Source of the DNA: Streptomyces liliiviolaceus
Lineage (GTDB): Bacteria; Actinomycetota; Actinomycetes; Streptomycetales; Streptomycetaceae
DNA length: 64,000 nucleotides
Assembly: GCF_018070025.1 (NCBI RefSeq)
Contig: NZ_JAGPYQ010000001.1
Span: 2,728,001 to 2,792,000 of the forward strand
Reading direction: 5' to 3'
Each line of letters starts with the position of its first letter. Positions within the stretch are counted from its first letter, which is position 1. The notes under the pieces were generated by a model. That model searched no databases, was not told where the DNA came from, and was given only the letters and a program-made list of their open reading frames with translations. Below are positions 52,284-61,053 of the stretch, in pieces. A program made the translations under genes and the position numbers.

Positions 52284-53162
52284 TCAGATCTCCTGGCGGA
52301 TGCGCTCGATGAGCTGGGTGGTGTCGTGCTGGGCGAGGCTGAGGCGGGCCGTACGGTCGAAGAAGTTGCTGTACGTGCTGCTCTCGGCCGGGTCCTCCAC
52401 CCACACCGTAGAAGCGATGGCGTCCACATGGACCACGTCCACGGCCTCCGTCTCCGCGAACGAGACGATGTTGAACGGGCCGGTGATGCAGGGGTGGCCG
52501 CCCGTGCGGAACGGCAGTACCTGGAGTCGTACGTTCGGAAGCTGAGCCACCTGCAACAGGTGCTCCAACTGGGCCCGCATCACGTCGGGTCCGCCGACCA
52601 GTTGCCGCAGTGCCGCTTCCCAGACGACCGCGTACAGGTTGAGCGGGTGTTCATCGTGCAGGCGGGCCTGGCGTCGCATGCGGACCTCGACGATGCGCTC
52701 GATGTCGTCCGGGTCCTCCCACACGCCGTCGCTGACGGCGAGCGAGCGGGCGTAGTCCGCCGTCTGGAAGAGGCCTGGGATCAGGGAGAGTTGCCAGGTG
52801 CGGACGCGGTTCGCCACATCCTCCATGGCGATGTACTCGGCCAGCGCGCCGGCGTTGGGTGAGTGCTGCCACCATCCCCTGGCCTTGCGCCGCTCGCGGT
52901 CCAGCTTCGCCAGCTCCAGCAATCGGGCCGTCGCCTTGCGGTCGTGCTGTCCGTAGAACTCGCACAGCACCCGGATGTCCGGGTCGCGCATGGGCACCCA
53001 GCCCCGCTCCATCTTCACGATCTTCGTGCCGGTCGCGTTGATGGACTCGGCGGCCTGTTGCTGTGTCTTGCCCGCGGCGTCCCGCAGGGACAGCAGTTCG
53101 CTACCGAGCCTGCGGCCCAGGACAGTTGACGCCCGGTTGCCCGCGGCTTGAGTTGATCGCAT
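52284..53162 (-). CDS. XRE-family regulator with DUF5753 domain (WhiJ-like)
   Basis: The protein has 292 residues from ATG 53162. The helix-turn-helix (LGSELLSLRDAAGKTQQQAAESINATGTKI in outline) is near the N-terminus, and the DUF5753 sensor follows (RTWQLSLIPGLFQTADYARS, then VLPFRTGGHPCITGPFNIV). With the DUF397 and HATPase genes it forms a whiJ-type locus, a family expanded in Streptomyces that adjusts development and antibiotic timing. A longer start at GTG 53210 is possible but less supported. Confidence 0.92.
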   Translation of the reverse strand: MRSTQAAGNRASTVLGRRLGSELLSLRDAAGKTQQQAAESINATGTKIVKMERGWVPMRDPDIRVLCEFYGQHDRKATARLLELAKLDRERRKARGWWQHSPNAGALAEYIAMEDVANRVRTWQLSLIPGLFQTADYARSLAVSDGVWEDPDDIERIVEVRMRRQARLHDEHPLNLYAVVWEAALRQLVGGPDVMRAQLEHLLQVAQLPNVRLQVLPFRTGGHPCITGPFNIVSFAETEAVDVVHVDAIASTVWVEDPAESSTYSNFFDRTARLSLAQHDTTQLIERIRQEI

Positions 53163-53317
53163 CACGGTCACAGTGTGTCCCGAGTCCGTCACGCCATGAA
53201 CGGCCTTCACTCATTCGGGAAGAACTTCTCCAGATCCGTTGCTCCCAGAGTGTGCGCACAACTACTTTGCGTGTTCAGTTGCTGACTCAGTGACACCGAA
53301 CGCCGCATGAGAGGCGC

Positions 53318-53806
53318 ATGCCCATGAATCAGCCCCTCCTTCACGAGGACTCCCTCGACTACACCCCCCTCGCCCACAGCGTCACGCTCGCCCGGCGGCG
53401 GGCCGCGCGGCTCGTCGGGGAGTGGGGGCATCCCGACCTCGCCGGGGATGTCGCCGTCGTCGTCTCGGAGTTGATGAGCAACGCCCTGCTGCACGGCAGC
53501 CTCCACGACCGGCTGATCCGCGCTCGGATCTCGTGCGGCGCCGCCGCGCTCCGCGTCGAGGTGAGCGACCCGCGAGGGGACCGGCTGCCGTGGCCCCGCC
53601 CCGCGCAGGCCGCCGACCAGTTCGGGCGCGGGCTGCTGCTCGTCGCGGGTCTGGCCGACCGGTGGGGCGTCGAGGTGCGCGGCGTCTGCAAGGCCGTGTA
53701 CGCGGAGTGGGATGTGTCGCGCGTCACATCAGAACCGTGTCACGGACAGGACTCCTCCCTCCATCTCGTGGTGGTCAACAGCGGGCTGAGGAAGGCGAAA
53801 CCATGA
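53318..53806 (+). CDS. HATPase (anti-sigma-factor-like) of the WhiJ trio
   Basis: The protein has 162 residues. It is a GHKL ATP-binding domain: N-box SELMSNALLHG, DPRGDRLPWP (G1 region) and FGRGLLLVAGLADRWG (G2). This resembles RsbW-type anti-sigma factors. It is divergent from the XRE/DUF397 genes, as usual for whiJ loci. Its stop overlaps the oxidoreductase start by 4 bases, which is unusual and places it in one operon with an ECF sigma gene. The start is ATG 53318 (or ATG 53324). Confidence 0.88.
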   Translation: MPMNQPLLHEDSLDYTPLAHSVTLARRRAARLVGEWGHPDLAGDVAVVVSELMSNALLHGSLHDRLIRARISCGAAALRVEVSDPRGDRLPWPRPAQAADQFGRGLLLVAGLADRWGVEVRGVCKAVYAEWDVSRVTSEPCHGQDSSLHLVVVNSGLRKAKP

Positions 53807-55047
53807 GCGCACAGCAGGAAGCCGGGCGGGGAGTCGGAGACGTGGCCGCCCATCACGTTCTCGTTCTGGGGGCCGGGTACGCCGGAACGGCCGCCGCCGT
53901 CCAGCTCGCCGCGCGGGCCCGGCGGCGCCAGGACGTGCGGGTGACCCTCGTGAACGCGCAGGAGCGGTTCACCGAGCGGATGCGGCTGCACGGGACGGCG
54001 ACCGGGCAACAGCTCGCCGAGCTGAGCGTCCCGGAGCTGCTGGAGGGCACCGGCGCGCGGTTCGTGCGCGGCTGGGTGACCGCGGTGGACGCGGACGCGA
54101 GGACCGTGCGGGTCGACGACGAGCAGGTTCTGCACTACGACACGCTGGTGTACGCGCTGGGCGGCGTGGCCGACACGGCGGCGGTGCCGGGAGCCGAGGA
54201 CCACGCGTACGCGCTGAACGGCGCTCAGGACGCCGAGGCGCTGGCCGCCCGGCTGGCCACACTCGGCAGCGGCAGCGGCACCGTGATCGTCGCCGGCAGT
54301 GGGCTGACCGGCGTCGAGTCGGCCGCCGAGATCGCCGAGCGGCACCCCGGCTTGAACGTCGTGCTGCTGGGGCGGCAGGAACCCGGTGCCGCCATGAACG
54401 CCAGGGCCGGGGCGTATCTGCGGGCCGCGCTCGGTCGGCTGGGTGTCCGGGTGCGCAGCGGGGTCGAGGTGGCGAAGGTGCTGCCCGGCGCGGTCGAACT
54501 CGCGGACGGGGAGTCCGTCGCCGCCGACGCGGTCGTGTGGACCAGCGGTACGCGGGTGTCGCCGCTGGCGGCAGCCGCCGGACTGGCCGTCGACGAGCAT
54601 GGCCGCGTCGTCACCGACACCGCCCTGCGGTCGGTGTCGCACCCGGACGTGTACGCGGTGGGCGACGCGGCCGCGATCCGCCAGGGCTACGGCGTCATGC
54701 ACGGCACCTGCCAGAGCGGAATGCCGACCGGTGTGCACGCCGCCGTGTCGATCCTGCGCACCCTCAAGGGCAAGCGGCCCAAGCCGTTCCGCTTCGGCTA
54801 TTACCACACGCCGGTGAGCCTGGGACGGCACGACGCGGTGGTGCAGTTCACCCGCCCCGACGACAGCCCGCGGCGGATGTGTCTGACCGGCCGTACGGCG
54901 GCCCGGTATAAGGAGACGGTGACCGCCTCGCCCTGGCCGACGTACGGCCGTATGAAGAAGATGCCCGCGTCGGGCGCGTTCTGGCCCCGCGGTGGCCGCT
55001 TCACCCGGCTCAGCCGGATCACCCGGATCGTTGGGGAGGCGCGGTGA
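53803..55047 (+). CDS. FAD-dependent NDH-2-like oxidoreductase
   Basis: The protein has 414 residues. The FAD site VLVLGAGYAGTAAAVQLA and the NAD(P)H site VIVAGSGLTGVESAAEIAE are present, with VYAVGDAA at the flavin-binding end and a C-terminal membrane-associating region (LSRITRIVGEA). It resembles type II NADH dehydrogenases and quinone-linked oxidoreductases. It overlaps both neighbours (ATGA and GTGA), so the HATPase, this enzyme and the sigma factor form one translational unit. ECF41 sigma genes are often next to oxidoreductase genes of this kind. Confidence 0.9.
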   Translation: MSAQQEAGRGVGDVAAHHVLVLGAGYAGTAAAVQLAARARRRQDVRVTLVNAQERFTERMRLHGTATGQQLAELSVPELLEGTGARFVRGWVTAVDADARTVRVDDEQVLHYDTLVYALGGVADTAAVPGAEDHAYALNGAQDAEALAARLATLGSGSGTVIVAGSGLTGVESAAEIAERHPGLNVVLLGRQEPGAAMNARAGAYLRAALGRLGVRVRSGVEVAKVLPGAVELADGESVAADAVVWTSGTRVSPLAAAAGLAVDEHGRVVTDTALRSVSHPDVYAVGDAAAIRQGYGVMHGTCQSGMPTGVHAAVSILRTLKGKRPKPFRFGYYHTPVSLGRHDAVVQFTRPDDSPRRMCLTGRTAARYKETVTASPWPTYGRMKKMPASGAFWPRGGRFTRLSRITRIVGEAR

Positions 55048-55964
55048 CCGACGTGGCGCGGGACGCGGACCAGGCGGTGTTCCAGCAGTACCGGAAGCTG
55101 CTGTTCTCCGTGGCGTACCGCGTCCTCGGCAGCGCGGCCGACGCCGAGGACGCCGTACAGGACGCCTGGATCAAGTGGTCGGCGGCCGACCGTTCGCAGG
55201 TGACCGACCCCAAGGCGTACCTCGCCCGGATCGTGTCGAATCTCGCACTGGAACGGCTGCGCTCCACCCGGCACAAGCGTGAGACCTATGTGGGGCCGTG
55301 GCTTCCGGAGCCCATCCTCACCAGCGCGGACGCCGCCGAGACCGTCACGGACGCCGAGTCGGTGTCCATGGCGATGCTGGTGGTACTGGAGACGCTGAGC
55401 CCGCTGGAGCGCGCGGTGTTCGTGCTGAAGGAGATCTTCGACTTCAGCCATGCCGAGATCGCGGAGGCGGTGAAGCGCTCCGAACCCGCCGTACGGCAGG
55501 CCGCGCACCGCGCCCGCGAGCATGTGCGGGCCCGGCGGCCCCGCTTCACGGCCGACCGGTCACGGCAGCGGGAGGTCACCGAGCGGTTCTTCGCCGCGGC
55601 GACCGGCGGCGACATCAACACGCTCATGGAGCTGCTGTCGCCCGATGTCACCCTGTGGACCGACGGCGGCGGCAAGGTCCGCCAGGCCCTGCGCCCGATC
55701 GTCGGCGCGCAGACGGTGGCCGGCTGGTTCGCGGCCATCGGCACCGTCACCTACCAGGGCGTCGAGCCCGCCGACATGCGCGCCGAACTCGTCGAGATCA
55801 ACGGCGGCCCCGGCATCCTGTTCACCGCTCCGGACCGGGTGATCGCCACCGTCACCTTCGACATCGAGGCCGACGGCCGGATCACCGCCATCCACAACAC
55901 GGCCAATCCCGACAAGCTCAGGGCCGTCGCCGACGGCACCACCCACGACGTCGGGACGCGCTGA
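55044..55964 (+). CDS. sigJ: ECF41 sigma factor (SigJ-like) with C-terminal SnoaL domain
   Basis: The protein has 306 residues. It has sigma region 2 (QAVFQQYRKLLFSVAYRVLGS) and region 4 (LSPLERAVFVLKEIFDFSHAEIAEAVKRSEPAVRQ), linked by GPWLPEPI. A SnoaL-like C-terminal domain of about 110 residues follows, containing DGGGK and ending near NPDKL. The WLPEP linker, DGGG(R/K) and NPDKL motifs are the marks of ECF41, where the C-terminal domain acts as a built-in anti-sigma module. GTG 55044 overlaps the oxidoreductase stop. It is co-expressed with that enzyme, the probable target. Confidence 0.93.
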   Translation: MTDVARDADQAVFQQYRKLLFSVAYRVLGSAADAEDAVQDAWIKWSAADRSQVTDPKAYLARIVSNLALERLRSTRHKRETYVGPWLPEPILTSADAAETVTDAESVSMAMLVVLETLSPLERAVFVLKEIFDFSHAEIAEAVKRSEPAVRQAAHRAREHVRARRPRFTADRSRQREVTERFFAAATGGDINTLMELLSPDVTLWTDGGGKVRQALRPIVGAQTVAGWFAAIGTVTYQGVEPADMRAELVEINGGPGILFTAPDRVIATVTFDIEADGRITAIHNTANPDKLRAVADGTTHDVGTR

Positions 55965-55982
55965 GGCCGCGCCGAGTCGCCG

Positions 55983-57059
55983 TTACTTCGCCGGGCCCGA
56001 CGGCACGACCGGCGGCGCTATCGGCGACGCCGCCTGCGACTGGGCCGAGCCCGTGTTGGCGTAGGCCGACGGGGCCGCCATGCCCGCCGTCGGGTCGGCG
56101 GCGGCCTCGTCCGGTGGGGCCGGGAGGCCGCCGACGATGCTGATGTCCGCGCGGTCGAAGGCCTGCTTGATGCGCCAGCGCAGTTCGCGTTCGACGGACA
56201 GGGCCTTGCCCGGCATGGTCTTCGCGCTGACGCGGACCACCATCGAGTCCAGGATGACGCTGTCCAGGCCCAGGACCTCTATCGGGCCCCACAGGCGCTC
56301 GTTCCAGGGCTCGTCCTTGCTCATCGCCTCGCCGACCTCGGCCAGCACCGAGCGGACGCGGTCGAGGTCCTCGTCCGAGCGGACCGTGACGTCGACGCCG
56401 GCCGTGGCCCAGCCCTGGGAGAGGTTGCCGATGCGCTTGACCTCGCCGTTGCGGACGTACCAGATCTCGCCGTTGTCGCCGCGCAGCTTGGTGACCCGCA
56501 GGCCCACCTCGATGACCTCGCCGGACGCCACCCCCGCGTCGACCGTGTCCCCTACGCCGTACTGATCCTCAAGGATCATGAAAACGCCGGAGAGGAAATC
56601 CGTCACGAGGTTGCGCGCGCCGAAACCGATCGCCACGCCCGCCACACCGGCCGAGGCCAGCAGCGGCGCCAGATTGATCTGGAACGTGCCCAGGATCATC
56701 AGCGCCGCCGTGCCCACTATCAGGAAGGACGCGACCGAACGGAGGACCGAGCCGATGGCCTGGGAGCGCTGGCGGCGGCGTTCGACGTTGACCAGGAGGC
56801 CGCCGAGCGCCGTGCCGTCGACCGCCTGGGCCGTTCGGTTCATCCGGTCGATGAACTTCGTGATGGTCCGCCGCACGGCCACTCTCAGCACCACCGCGAT
56901 GATCACGATGAGCAGGATGCGCAGTCCGATGCTGAGCCAGGTGGACCAGTTCTGCTCCACCCAGCTGGCGGCGTTGGTGGCGCTTTCCTGGGCGTCCTGG
57001 AGCGTCGGTGACGTCGGTTCCTCGGTGGGATCGGCGGCCGACAGGACGGACAAGAACAC
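55983..57059 (-). CDS. MscS-family mechanosensitive channel
   Basis: The protein has 358 residues. Three membrane helices are visible: WLSIGLRILLIVIIAVVLRV, then SVLRSVASFLIVGTAALMIL, then a pore-lining helix in LASAGVAGVAIGFGARNLV. The MscS beta domain (GVGDTVDAGVASGEVIEVGLRVTKLR) follows. The C-terminal 50 residues are Pro/Ala/Ser-rich. It releases solutes under hypo-osmotic shock. GTG 57059 with GGAGG at 57068-57072 (8-base spacing) is the best start; longer starts lack a binding site. Confidence 0.92.
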   Translation of the reverse strand: MFLSVLSAADPTEEPTSPTLQDAQESATNAASWVEQNWSTWLSIGLRILLIVIIAVVLRVAVRRTITKFIDRMNRTAQAVDGTALGGLLVNVERRRQRSQAIGSVLRSVASFLIVGTAALMILGTFQINLAPLLASAGVAGVAIGFGARNLVTDFLSGVFMILEDQYGVGDTVDAGVASGEVIEVGLRVTKLRGDNGEIWYVRNGEVKRIGNLSQGWATAGVDVTVRSDEDLDRVRSVLAEVGEAMSKDEPWNERLWGPIEVLGLDSVILDSMVVRVSAKTMPGKALSVERELRWRIKQAFDRADISIVGGLPAPPDEAAADPTAGMAAPSAYANTGSAQSQAASPIAPPVVPSGPAK

Positions 57060-57333
57060 GGCAGGTACCTCCAGGTGTAGCCGTCCGCCCGTGGCAGGGG
57101 ACATTTGGTGGAATGCCGACGGGCGGAAAGACCACACTAACGGGGCACCGTGTGCGGATCGTTGCAATGTTCGAGGGAGAGACTGTGCTCACGTGGGGAT
57201 GAAGGAGATGTGGTCGAAAACACTCCCAGCCCGTTACCGGGACATGGTGGCGCTTCCACCAGGCATGAGGGGAGACTGACTGCAGATCGTCCCGGCGCGA
57301 GCCACGCGCCGCCGGCGTACAAGGAGGCCGTCC

Positions 57334-57870
57334 GTGCCGCATGTCCTGGTCCTCAACGCGTCGTACGAGCCCCTCGGCGTCGTACCGCTCCGCCGCGCGC
57401 TCGTCCTGGTCCTTGAGAACAAGGCTGTTTCTCTTGAGGAATCCGGCGCGTTCATGCACAGCGCCACCGTCACCGTCCCCGCGCCCAGCGTGGTCCGGCT
57501 GAAAAGGTTCGTGCGGGTCCCCTACCGGGGGCCCGTTCCGCTGACCCGCCGGGCACTGTTCGCCCGCGACGGCGGCCGGTGCATGTACTGCGGTGGCGTC
57601 GCAACCAGCGTCGACCACGTCATCCCGCGCAGCCGCGGGGGTCAGCACGTCTGGGACAACGTGGTGGCGTCCTGCCGCCGCTGCAACCACACCAAGGCCG
57701 ACCGCCACCTGGTCGAGATCGGCTGGCGCCTGCGCCACAAACCCGCCCCGCCGTCGGGGCTCGCGTGGCGCATCATCGGCACCGGGCACCGGGATCCGCG
57801 CTGGCTGCCCTACCTGCAGCCGTACGGCGCGGAGGACGCGATGGCCCGGATCGACGGCATTTCCGCCTGA
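57334..57870 (+). CDS. HNH endonuclease family protein
   Basis: The protein has 178 residues. GTG 57334 has AGGAGG upstream. The N-terminal part (LVLNASYEPLGVVPLRRALVL) is the usual lead of actinobacterial chromosomal HNH proteins. The HNH motif is complete with its zinc Cys pairs: CMYCGG, SVDHVIPRSRGGQHVWDNVVASC and RRCNHTKADR. It is conserved in actinomycetes and not linked to a mobile element here. The biological role is unknown; DNA repair is possible. Confidence 0.93.
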   Translation: MPHVLVLNASYEPLGVVPLRRALVLVLENKAVSLEESGAFMHSATVTVPAPSVVRLKRFVRVPYRGPVPLTRRALFARDGGRCMYCGGVATSVDHVIPRSRGGQHVWDNVVASCRRCNHTKADRHLVEIGWRLRHKPAPPSGLAWRIIGTGHRDPRWLPYLQPYGAEDAMARIDGISA

Positions 57871-57891
57871 CGATCCGGGCCTTTGGTTTGC

Positions 57892-57919
57892 CCCGGGCCG
57901 GCCCCGCAGCCGGCCCGGG
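57892..57919. terminator. bidirectional hairpin between HNH and FtsX genes
   Basis: A perfect 11-bp stem (57892-57902 with 57909-57919) and 6-base loop lies between two convergent genes. Confidence 0.85.
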
Positions 57920-57924
57920 CCCCG

Positions 57925-59280
57925 TCAGGTGAAGCGCAGCTCCGCCGGGCGGACCGTGCGGCGCAGCAGGGGCAGGGAGGTCGCCGCGGCGAGCAGACAT
58001 GCCCCGTACACGGCCGCGGGGACCAGGAGCGGCAGCAGCACCGGTACGACGACGGCGTCCGTGGCCGCCCCGTACGCGAGGTGGACCGCCGTGCCGCCGA
58101 CGCCCGCGAGCAGCATCGCCGGGGCCAGCGGCAGCGCCGTCTCCAGGAGCAGCGCCCGCCCGAGCACCTTGTGCGGTACGCCCGCCGCGGCCTGCGCGGC
58201 CAGCCCCCGGCGCCGGGTCGCCAGCGACTCGGCCGTGCCCACGGCGAGCCCGCCCAGGCTGATCAGCAGCGCCAGCAGGACGGCCGCGCCGACCAGGTCG
58301 ACGCCGGTGGTGTAGAACGCCACGTCGGCGGCGTCGTACGGCAGACCCTGCCGCGGGTGGTGCACGCCGTCGAGGAACACCTGCCGTACACCCGTGAAGC
58401 CGACCCCCACGACGGCCACCAGGAGCACCGCCGCGTGGGTGCGCGCGGTGGCCCACGGGTCGCTGCGGAGGCGTTCGGCGGCGAGCAGGACCGCGGGGCT
58501 CCCGGTCCTGGCGGCGAGCCGCCCGCCGACGGCCCGTGCGGTGAGCCCGGCGACCGCGACGGCCCCCGCACCGGTCAGCGCCACCGCGGCGAACACCAGC
58601 AGGGGCAGCGCGGTGGCCCCCGGTCCGGTCCGCCGCGTCACGATCAGCAGGGCGGCCAGCCCCACCAGCACCGCCGGTACCACCAGGGCGAGCGTGGCGG
58701 TCCGGCCGTGGTCCGGCCGCACCCGGCGCACCCAGCCGAGCGGCGAGGCCACGACCCGGCGCAGCGCGACCACGCTCACCAGCACGGCGAGGAGCGGCAC
58801 GGCGAGCGTCACCAGGACGAAGCCGGCCCAGGCGGTCGGCGGAAGCCCCCGCCGCAGCACACTCACCACGAGGAGCGCGCAGAACACCGCGGCGACCGCC
58901 GAACCCAGGAGGCAGGCCAGGCCCGACTCCAGGGCCGCGACGCGCCGCACCTGCCCCGGGGTCGCCCCGGCGAGGCGCAGCCCGGCCAGCCTGCGGTCAC
59001 GGTGCACGGCGCCGATCCGGGCGCACTGGCCGAGGAAGCCGAGCACCGGCACCCACAGGAGCAGCAGCGTCACGACCACTCCGGCGCGCTGCGAGGGCTG
59101 GTTCAGCAGCCCGTGGAAGTACGAGGCGGACACCTGCCCGTCGACCGAGGCGACGGCGACCGCCGTGAGCCCGAGGCCGGTGGCGAGCGCGGCCCCCACC
59201 GCCGTGAGCGTCACCCGCCACCACTCCCGGCGGTCCGAACCCCGTGTGAGCAGCCAGGCCAGCGCGAGGTCCCCGGTCAT
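57925..59280 (-). CDS. FtsX-like ABC permease of the PadR operon
   Basis: The protein has 451 residues. It has about eight membrane helices in two FtsX-like halves (TLTAVGAALATGLGLTAVAVA, VVVTLLLLWVPVLGFLG, LLVFAAVALTGAGAVAVAGL, and others). The short loops carry coupling segments AGLRLAGATPGQV and LAAQAAAGVPHKVLG. Its ATG overlaps the ATPase stop by 4 bases. Together they form an exporter, probably for an antimicrobial or lipid-like compound, regulated by the PadR protein encoded first. Confidence 0.9.
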   Translation of the reverse strand: MTGDLALAWLLTRGSDRREWWRVTLTAVGAALATGLGLTAVAVASVDGQVSASYFHGLLNQPSQRAGVVVTLLLLWVPVLGFLGQCARIGAVHRDRRLAGLRLAGATPGQVRRVAALESGLACLLGSAVAAVFCALLVVSVLRRGLPPTAWAGFVLVTLAVPLLAVLVSVVALRRVVASPLGWVRRVRPDHGRTATLALVVPAVLVGLAALLIVTRRTGPGATALPLLVFAAVALTGAGAVAVAGLTARAVGGRLAARTGSPAVLLAAERLRSDPWATARTHAAVLLVAVVGVGFTGVRQVFLDGVHHPRQGLPYDAADVAFYTTGVDLVGAAVLLALLISLGGLAVGTAESLATRRRGLAAQAAAGVPHKVLGRALLLETALPLAPAMLLAGVGGTAVHLAYGAATDAVVVPVLLPLLVPAAVYGACLLAAATSLPLLRRTVRPAELRFT

Positions 59281-59984
59281 CGGGTCGCCTCCAGGGCCGC
59301 CACGTCCGCGGACACGGCCCCGTCGCGCAGCCGCACCTCGCGGTCCGCGTACGCCGCCACCTGCGCGTCGTGCGTGATCAGCAGCACGGCCGTGCCGGTC
59401 TCCCGGGCCGTACGGACGAGCGCCGTCATCACCTGCTCGCTCGCCAGGGAGTCGAGCGCGCCGGTGGGCTCGTCGGCGAAGACGACCTTCGGTTCCGTCA
59501 CCAGCGCCCGCGCCAGCGACACCCGCTGGGCTTGGCCACCGCTCATCTCGCCGGGCCGCAGCGCCTCCTGGCCGCGTACGCCGAAGCGCTCCAGCCACGC
59601 GCCCGCCTGCTCGTGGGCGGCCCTGCGGGAGGCTCCGGCGAGCAGCAGGGGCAGTGCCACGTTGTCGAGCGCCGTCAGCTCGGGGATCAGCTGCCCGAAC
59701 TGGAACACCACCCCGAACTCCGTACGCCGCAACTCGCTCAGCCGCTCCTCCGGGAGTCGGTCCAGGCGCTGCCCGGCGTAGACGACCGAGCCCTCGTCGG
59801 GGCGGACGATCCCGGCGAGGCAGTGGAGCAGCGTGGACTTTCCGCTGCCGCTGGCGCCGGTCACCGCGAGGATCTCGCCCGCGCGCAGGTCGACGCGGGC
59901 GCCGCGCAGGGCGCGGGTCCCGCCGTGCGCCTTGGAGAGGCCCCGGGCCGCCAGGATCGGCGCGGCCGTGTGCGTACTGCTCAT
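59277..59984 (-). CDS. ABC transporter ATPase of the PadR operon
   Basis: The protein has 235 residues. It is complete: Walker A GASGSGKST, Q-loop FQFGQLIPELT, signature MSGGQAQR, Walker B VVFADEPTGALDS and H-loop THD. It is of the LolD/MacB type, matching the FtsX-like partner. It overlaps both neighbours by 4 bases. Confidence 0.94.
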   Translation of the reverse strand: MSSTHTAAPILAARGLSKAHGGTRALRGARVDLRAGEILAVTGASGSGKSTLLHCLAGIVRPDEGSVVYAGQRLDRLPEERLSELRRTEFGVVFQFGQLIPELTALDNVALPLLLAGASRRAAHEQAGAWLERFGVRGQEALRPGEMSGGQAQRVSLARALVTEPKVVFADEPTGALDSLASEQVMTALVRTARETGTAVLLITHDAQVAAYADREVRLRDGAVSADVAALEATR

Positions 59985-60568
59985 GTCGGGTCGACCTCCG
60001 CGGTCAAAGGGGTGAGCCGGGCGGCGGTGGTGGTCATCCAGCGCAGATCGGCGTCGAGGTGGTCGAGGGCGTAGTCGGCCGAGAGGACCGTCGCGAGGTC
60101 GGCGCCCGGCGCGGTCTTGACGGCCGTGAGCTCCCTCATCCGGGTCATGTGCGCGGCGCGCTGGGCGATGAGGTAGCGGGCCGGGTCGACCGGGGGTGTC
60201 CGATCGGCCGGGGGTGTCGGGCCGGTCGGGGACGTCGGGCCGGCCGCGGCCAGGATCGCGCAGACGACCTTGGCGAAGATCTCGTTCGTCACGAAGGGCG
60301 CGGGCGGGGTGATCTCGGCCGTCCAGCCGGCCAGTTCCTTCGCGCCCTCGGCGGTGGACCGGTACAGGGTCCGCTCCGGACCGCCGTCCGAGTCGGTCCC
60401 GTCGACCTCGGCGAGACCGTCGCGGACCAGGCGCTGCAAGGTCGTGTAGACCTGGCCGTAGGCCAGTGGGCGGGCCTGCGGGAAACGTTCGTCGTGGCGT
60501 CGCTTGAGGTCGTAGCCATGGCTCGGCCCTCCGGCGAGCAGCCCCAGCAGGATGTGGCGGGTGCTCAT
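59981..60568 (-). CDS. PadR-family transcriptional regulator
   Basis: The protein has 195 residues. The PadR winged helix is clear (HILLGLLAGGPSHGYDLKRRHD, LAYGQVYTTLQRLVRDGLAEV). It has a helical C-terminal dimer domain with a Pro/Thr-rich insert (TSPTGPTPPADRTPP). PadR proteins repress neighbouring exporter genes until a toxic compound binds. It is the first gene of the operon, so it is probably autoregulated through the AT-rich site at 60577-60596. Confidence 0.93.
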   Translation of the reverse strand: MSTRHILLGLLAGGPSHGYDLKRRHDERFPQARPLAYGQVYTTLQRLVRDGLAEVDGTDSDGGPERTLYRSTAEGAKELAGWTAEITPPAPFVTNEIFAKVVCAILAAAGPTSPTGPTPPADRTPPVDPARYLIAQRAAHMTRMRELTAVKTAPGADLATVLSADYALDHLDADLRWMTTTAARLTPLTAEVDPT

Positions 60569-60576
60569 GGGCTCAT

Positions 60577-60596
60577 TATGTACTCAATATATGTAG
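60577..60596 (-). promoter_or_regulatory. AT-rich promoter/operator of the PadR operon
   Basis: An unusually AT-rich stretch (TATGTACTCAATATATGTAG on the plus strand, within 60578-60597) holds two ATGT/ACAT-type half sites like those bound by PadR proteins, and a possible -10 region, just upstream of the PadR start. Confidence 0.5.
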
Positions 60597-60783
60597 CGAG
60601 TGAATAGTGATCGGGAGATTGTCCGACGGTCGCTCAGGGTGTCCGTACGGGCGCTCTTGGTGATCCGGGTGATCCGGGACAGAATGTGAAGAGGAGCACG
60701 ATGTCCTGGCTCTCACGTCTGCGGGCCCGCCCGCTGGGTAGGGGCAGCCCTGACCCGCCCGCACGACGACCAAGGAGGCCCCC

Positions 60784-61053
60784 GTGGCCGCATCGGCACA
60801 GCTTCTGCTCTCGGCCCTCTCCAAACGCCCGGCGGACGTGACCGCCGACCCCGGACCCGACCCCCACCCGCTCTACTGCATCTTCAACGCCGGCGCCGAG
60901 GGCTCCTGCGCCGAGGCACCGCTCACCAGCGAACCGCCGCTGGCCGCTGCCGCGCCCCTCACCAGTGAACCTCCGCTCGCCGACGCCGCGCCCCTGACGA
61001 GTGAGCCGACTCCCCTGGGTGCCGCCGCCGGCCTGGACCCGTCGGGGGTCTGA
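60784..61053 (+). CDS. small repeat protein coupled to malQ
   Basis: The protein has 89 residues. GTG 60784 has a strong AAGGAGG site, and its TGA shares one base with the malQ ATG (TGATG). The N-terminal half is helical (ASAQLLLSALSKRPADV) and contains two Cys (PLYCIFNAGAEGSC). The C-terminal half is three tandem copies of an APLTSEPPLAxAA unit encoded by near-identical DNA. I do not recognise it. The good start and the coupling suggest it is translated. It may be a small regulator, or an upstream reading frame that feeds ribosomes to malQ. Confidence 0.6.
   Translation: MAASAQLLLSALSKRPADVTADPGPDPHPLYCIFNAGAEGSCAEAPLTSEPPLAAAAPLTSEPPLADAAPLTSEPTPLGAAAGLDPSGV

Noticed and set aside
57334..57870. 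HNH gene as part of a mobile intron or restriction system
   Set aside because: No adjacent methyltransferase, intron or transposase; gene context is ordinary chromosome.
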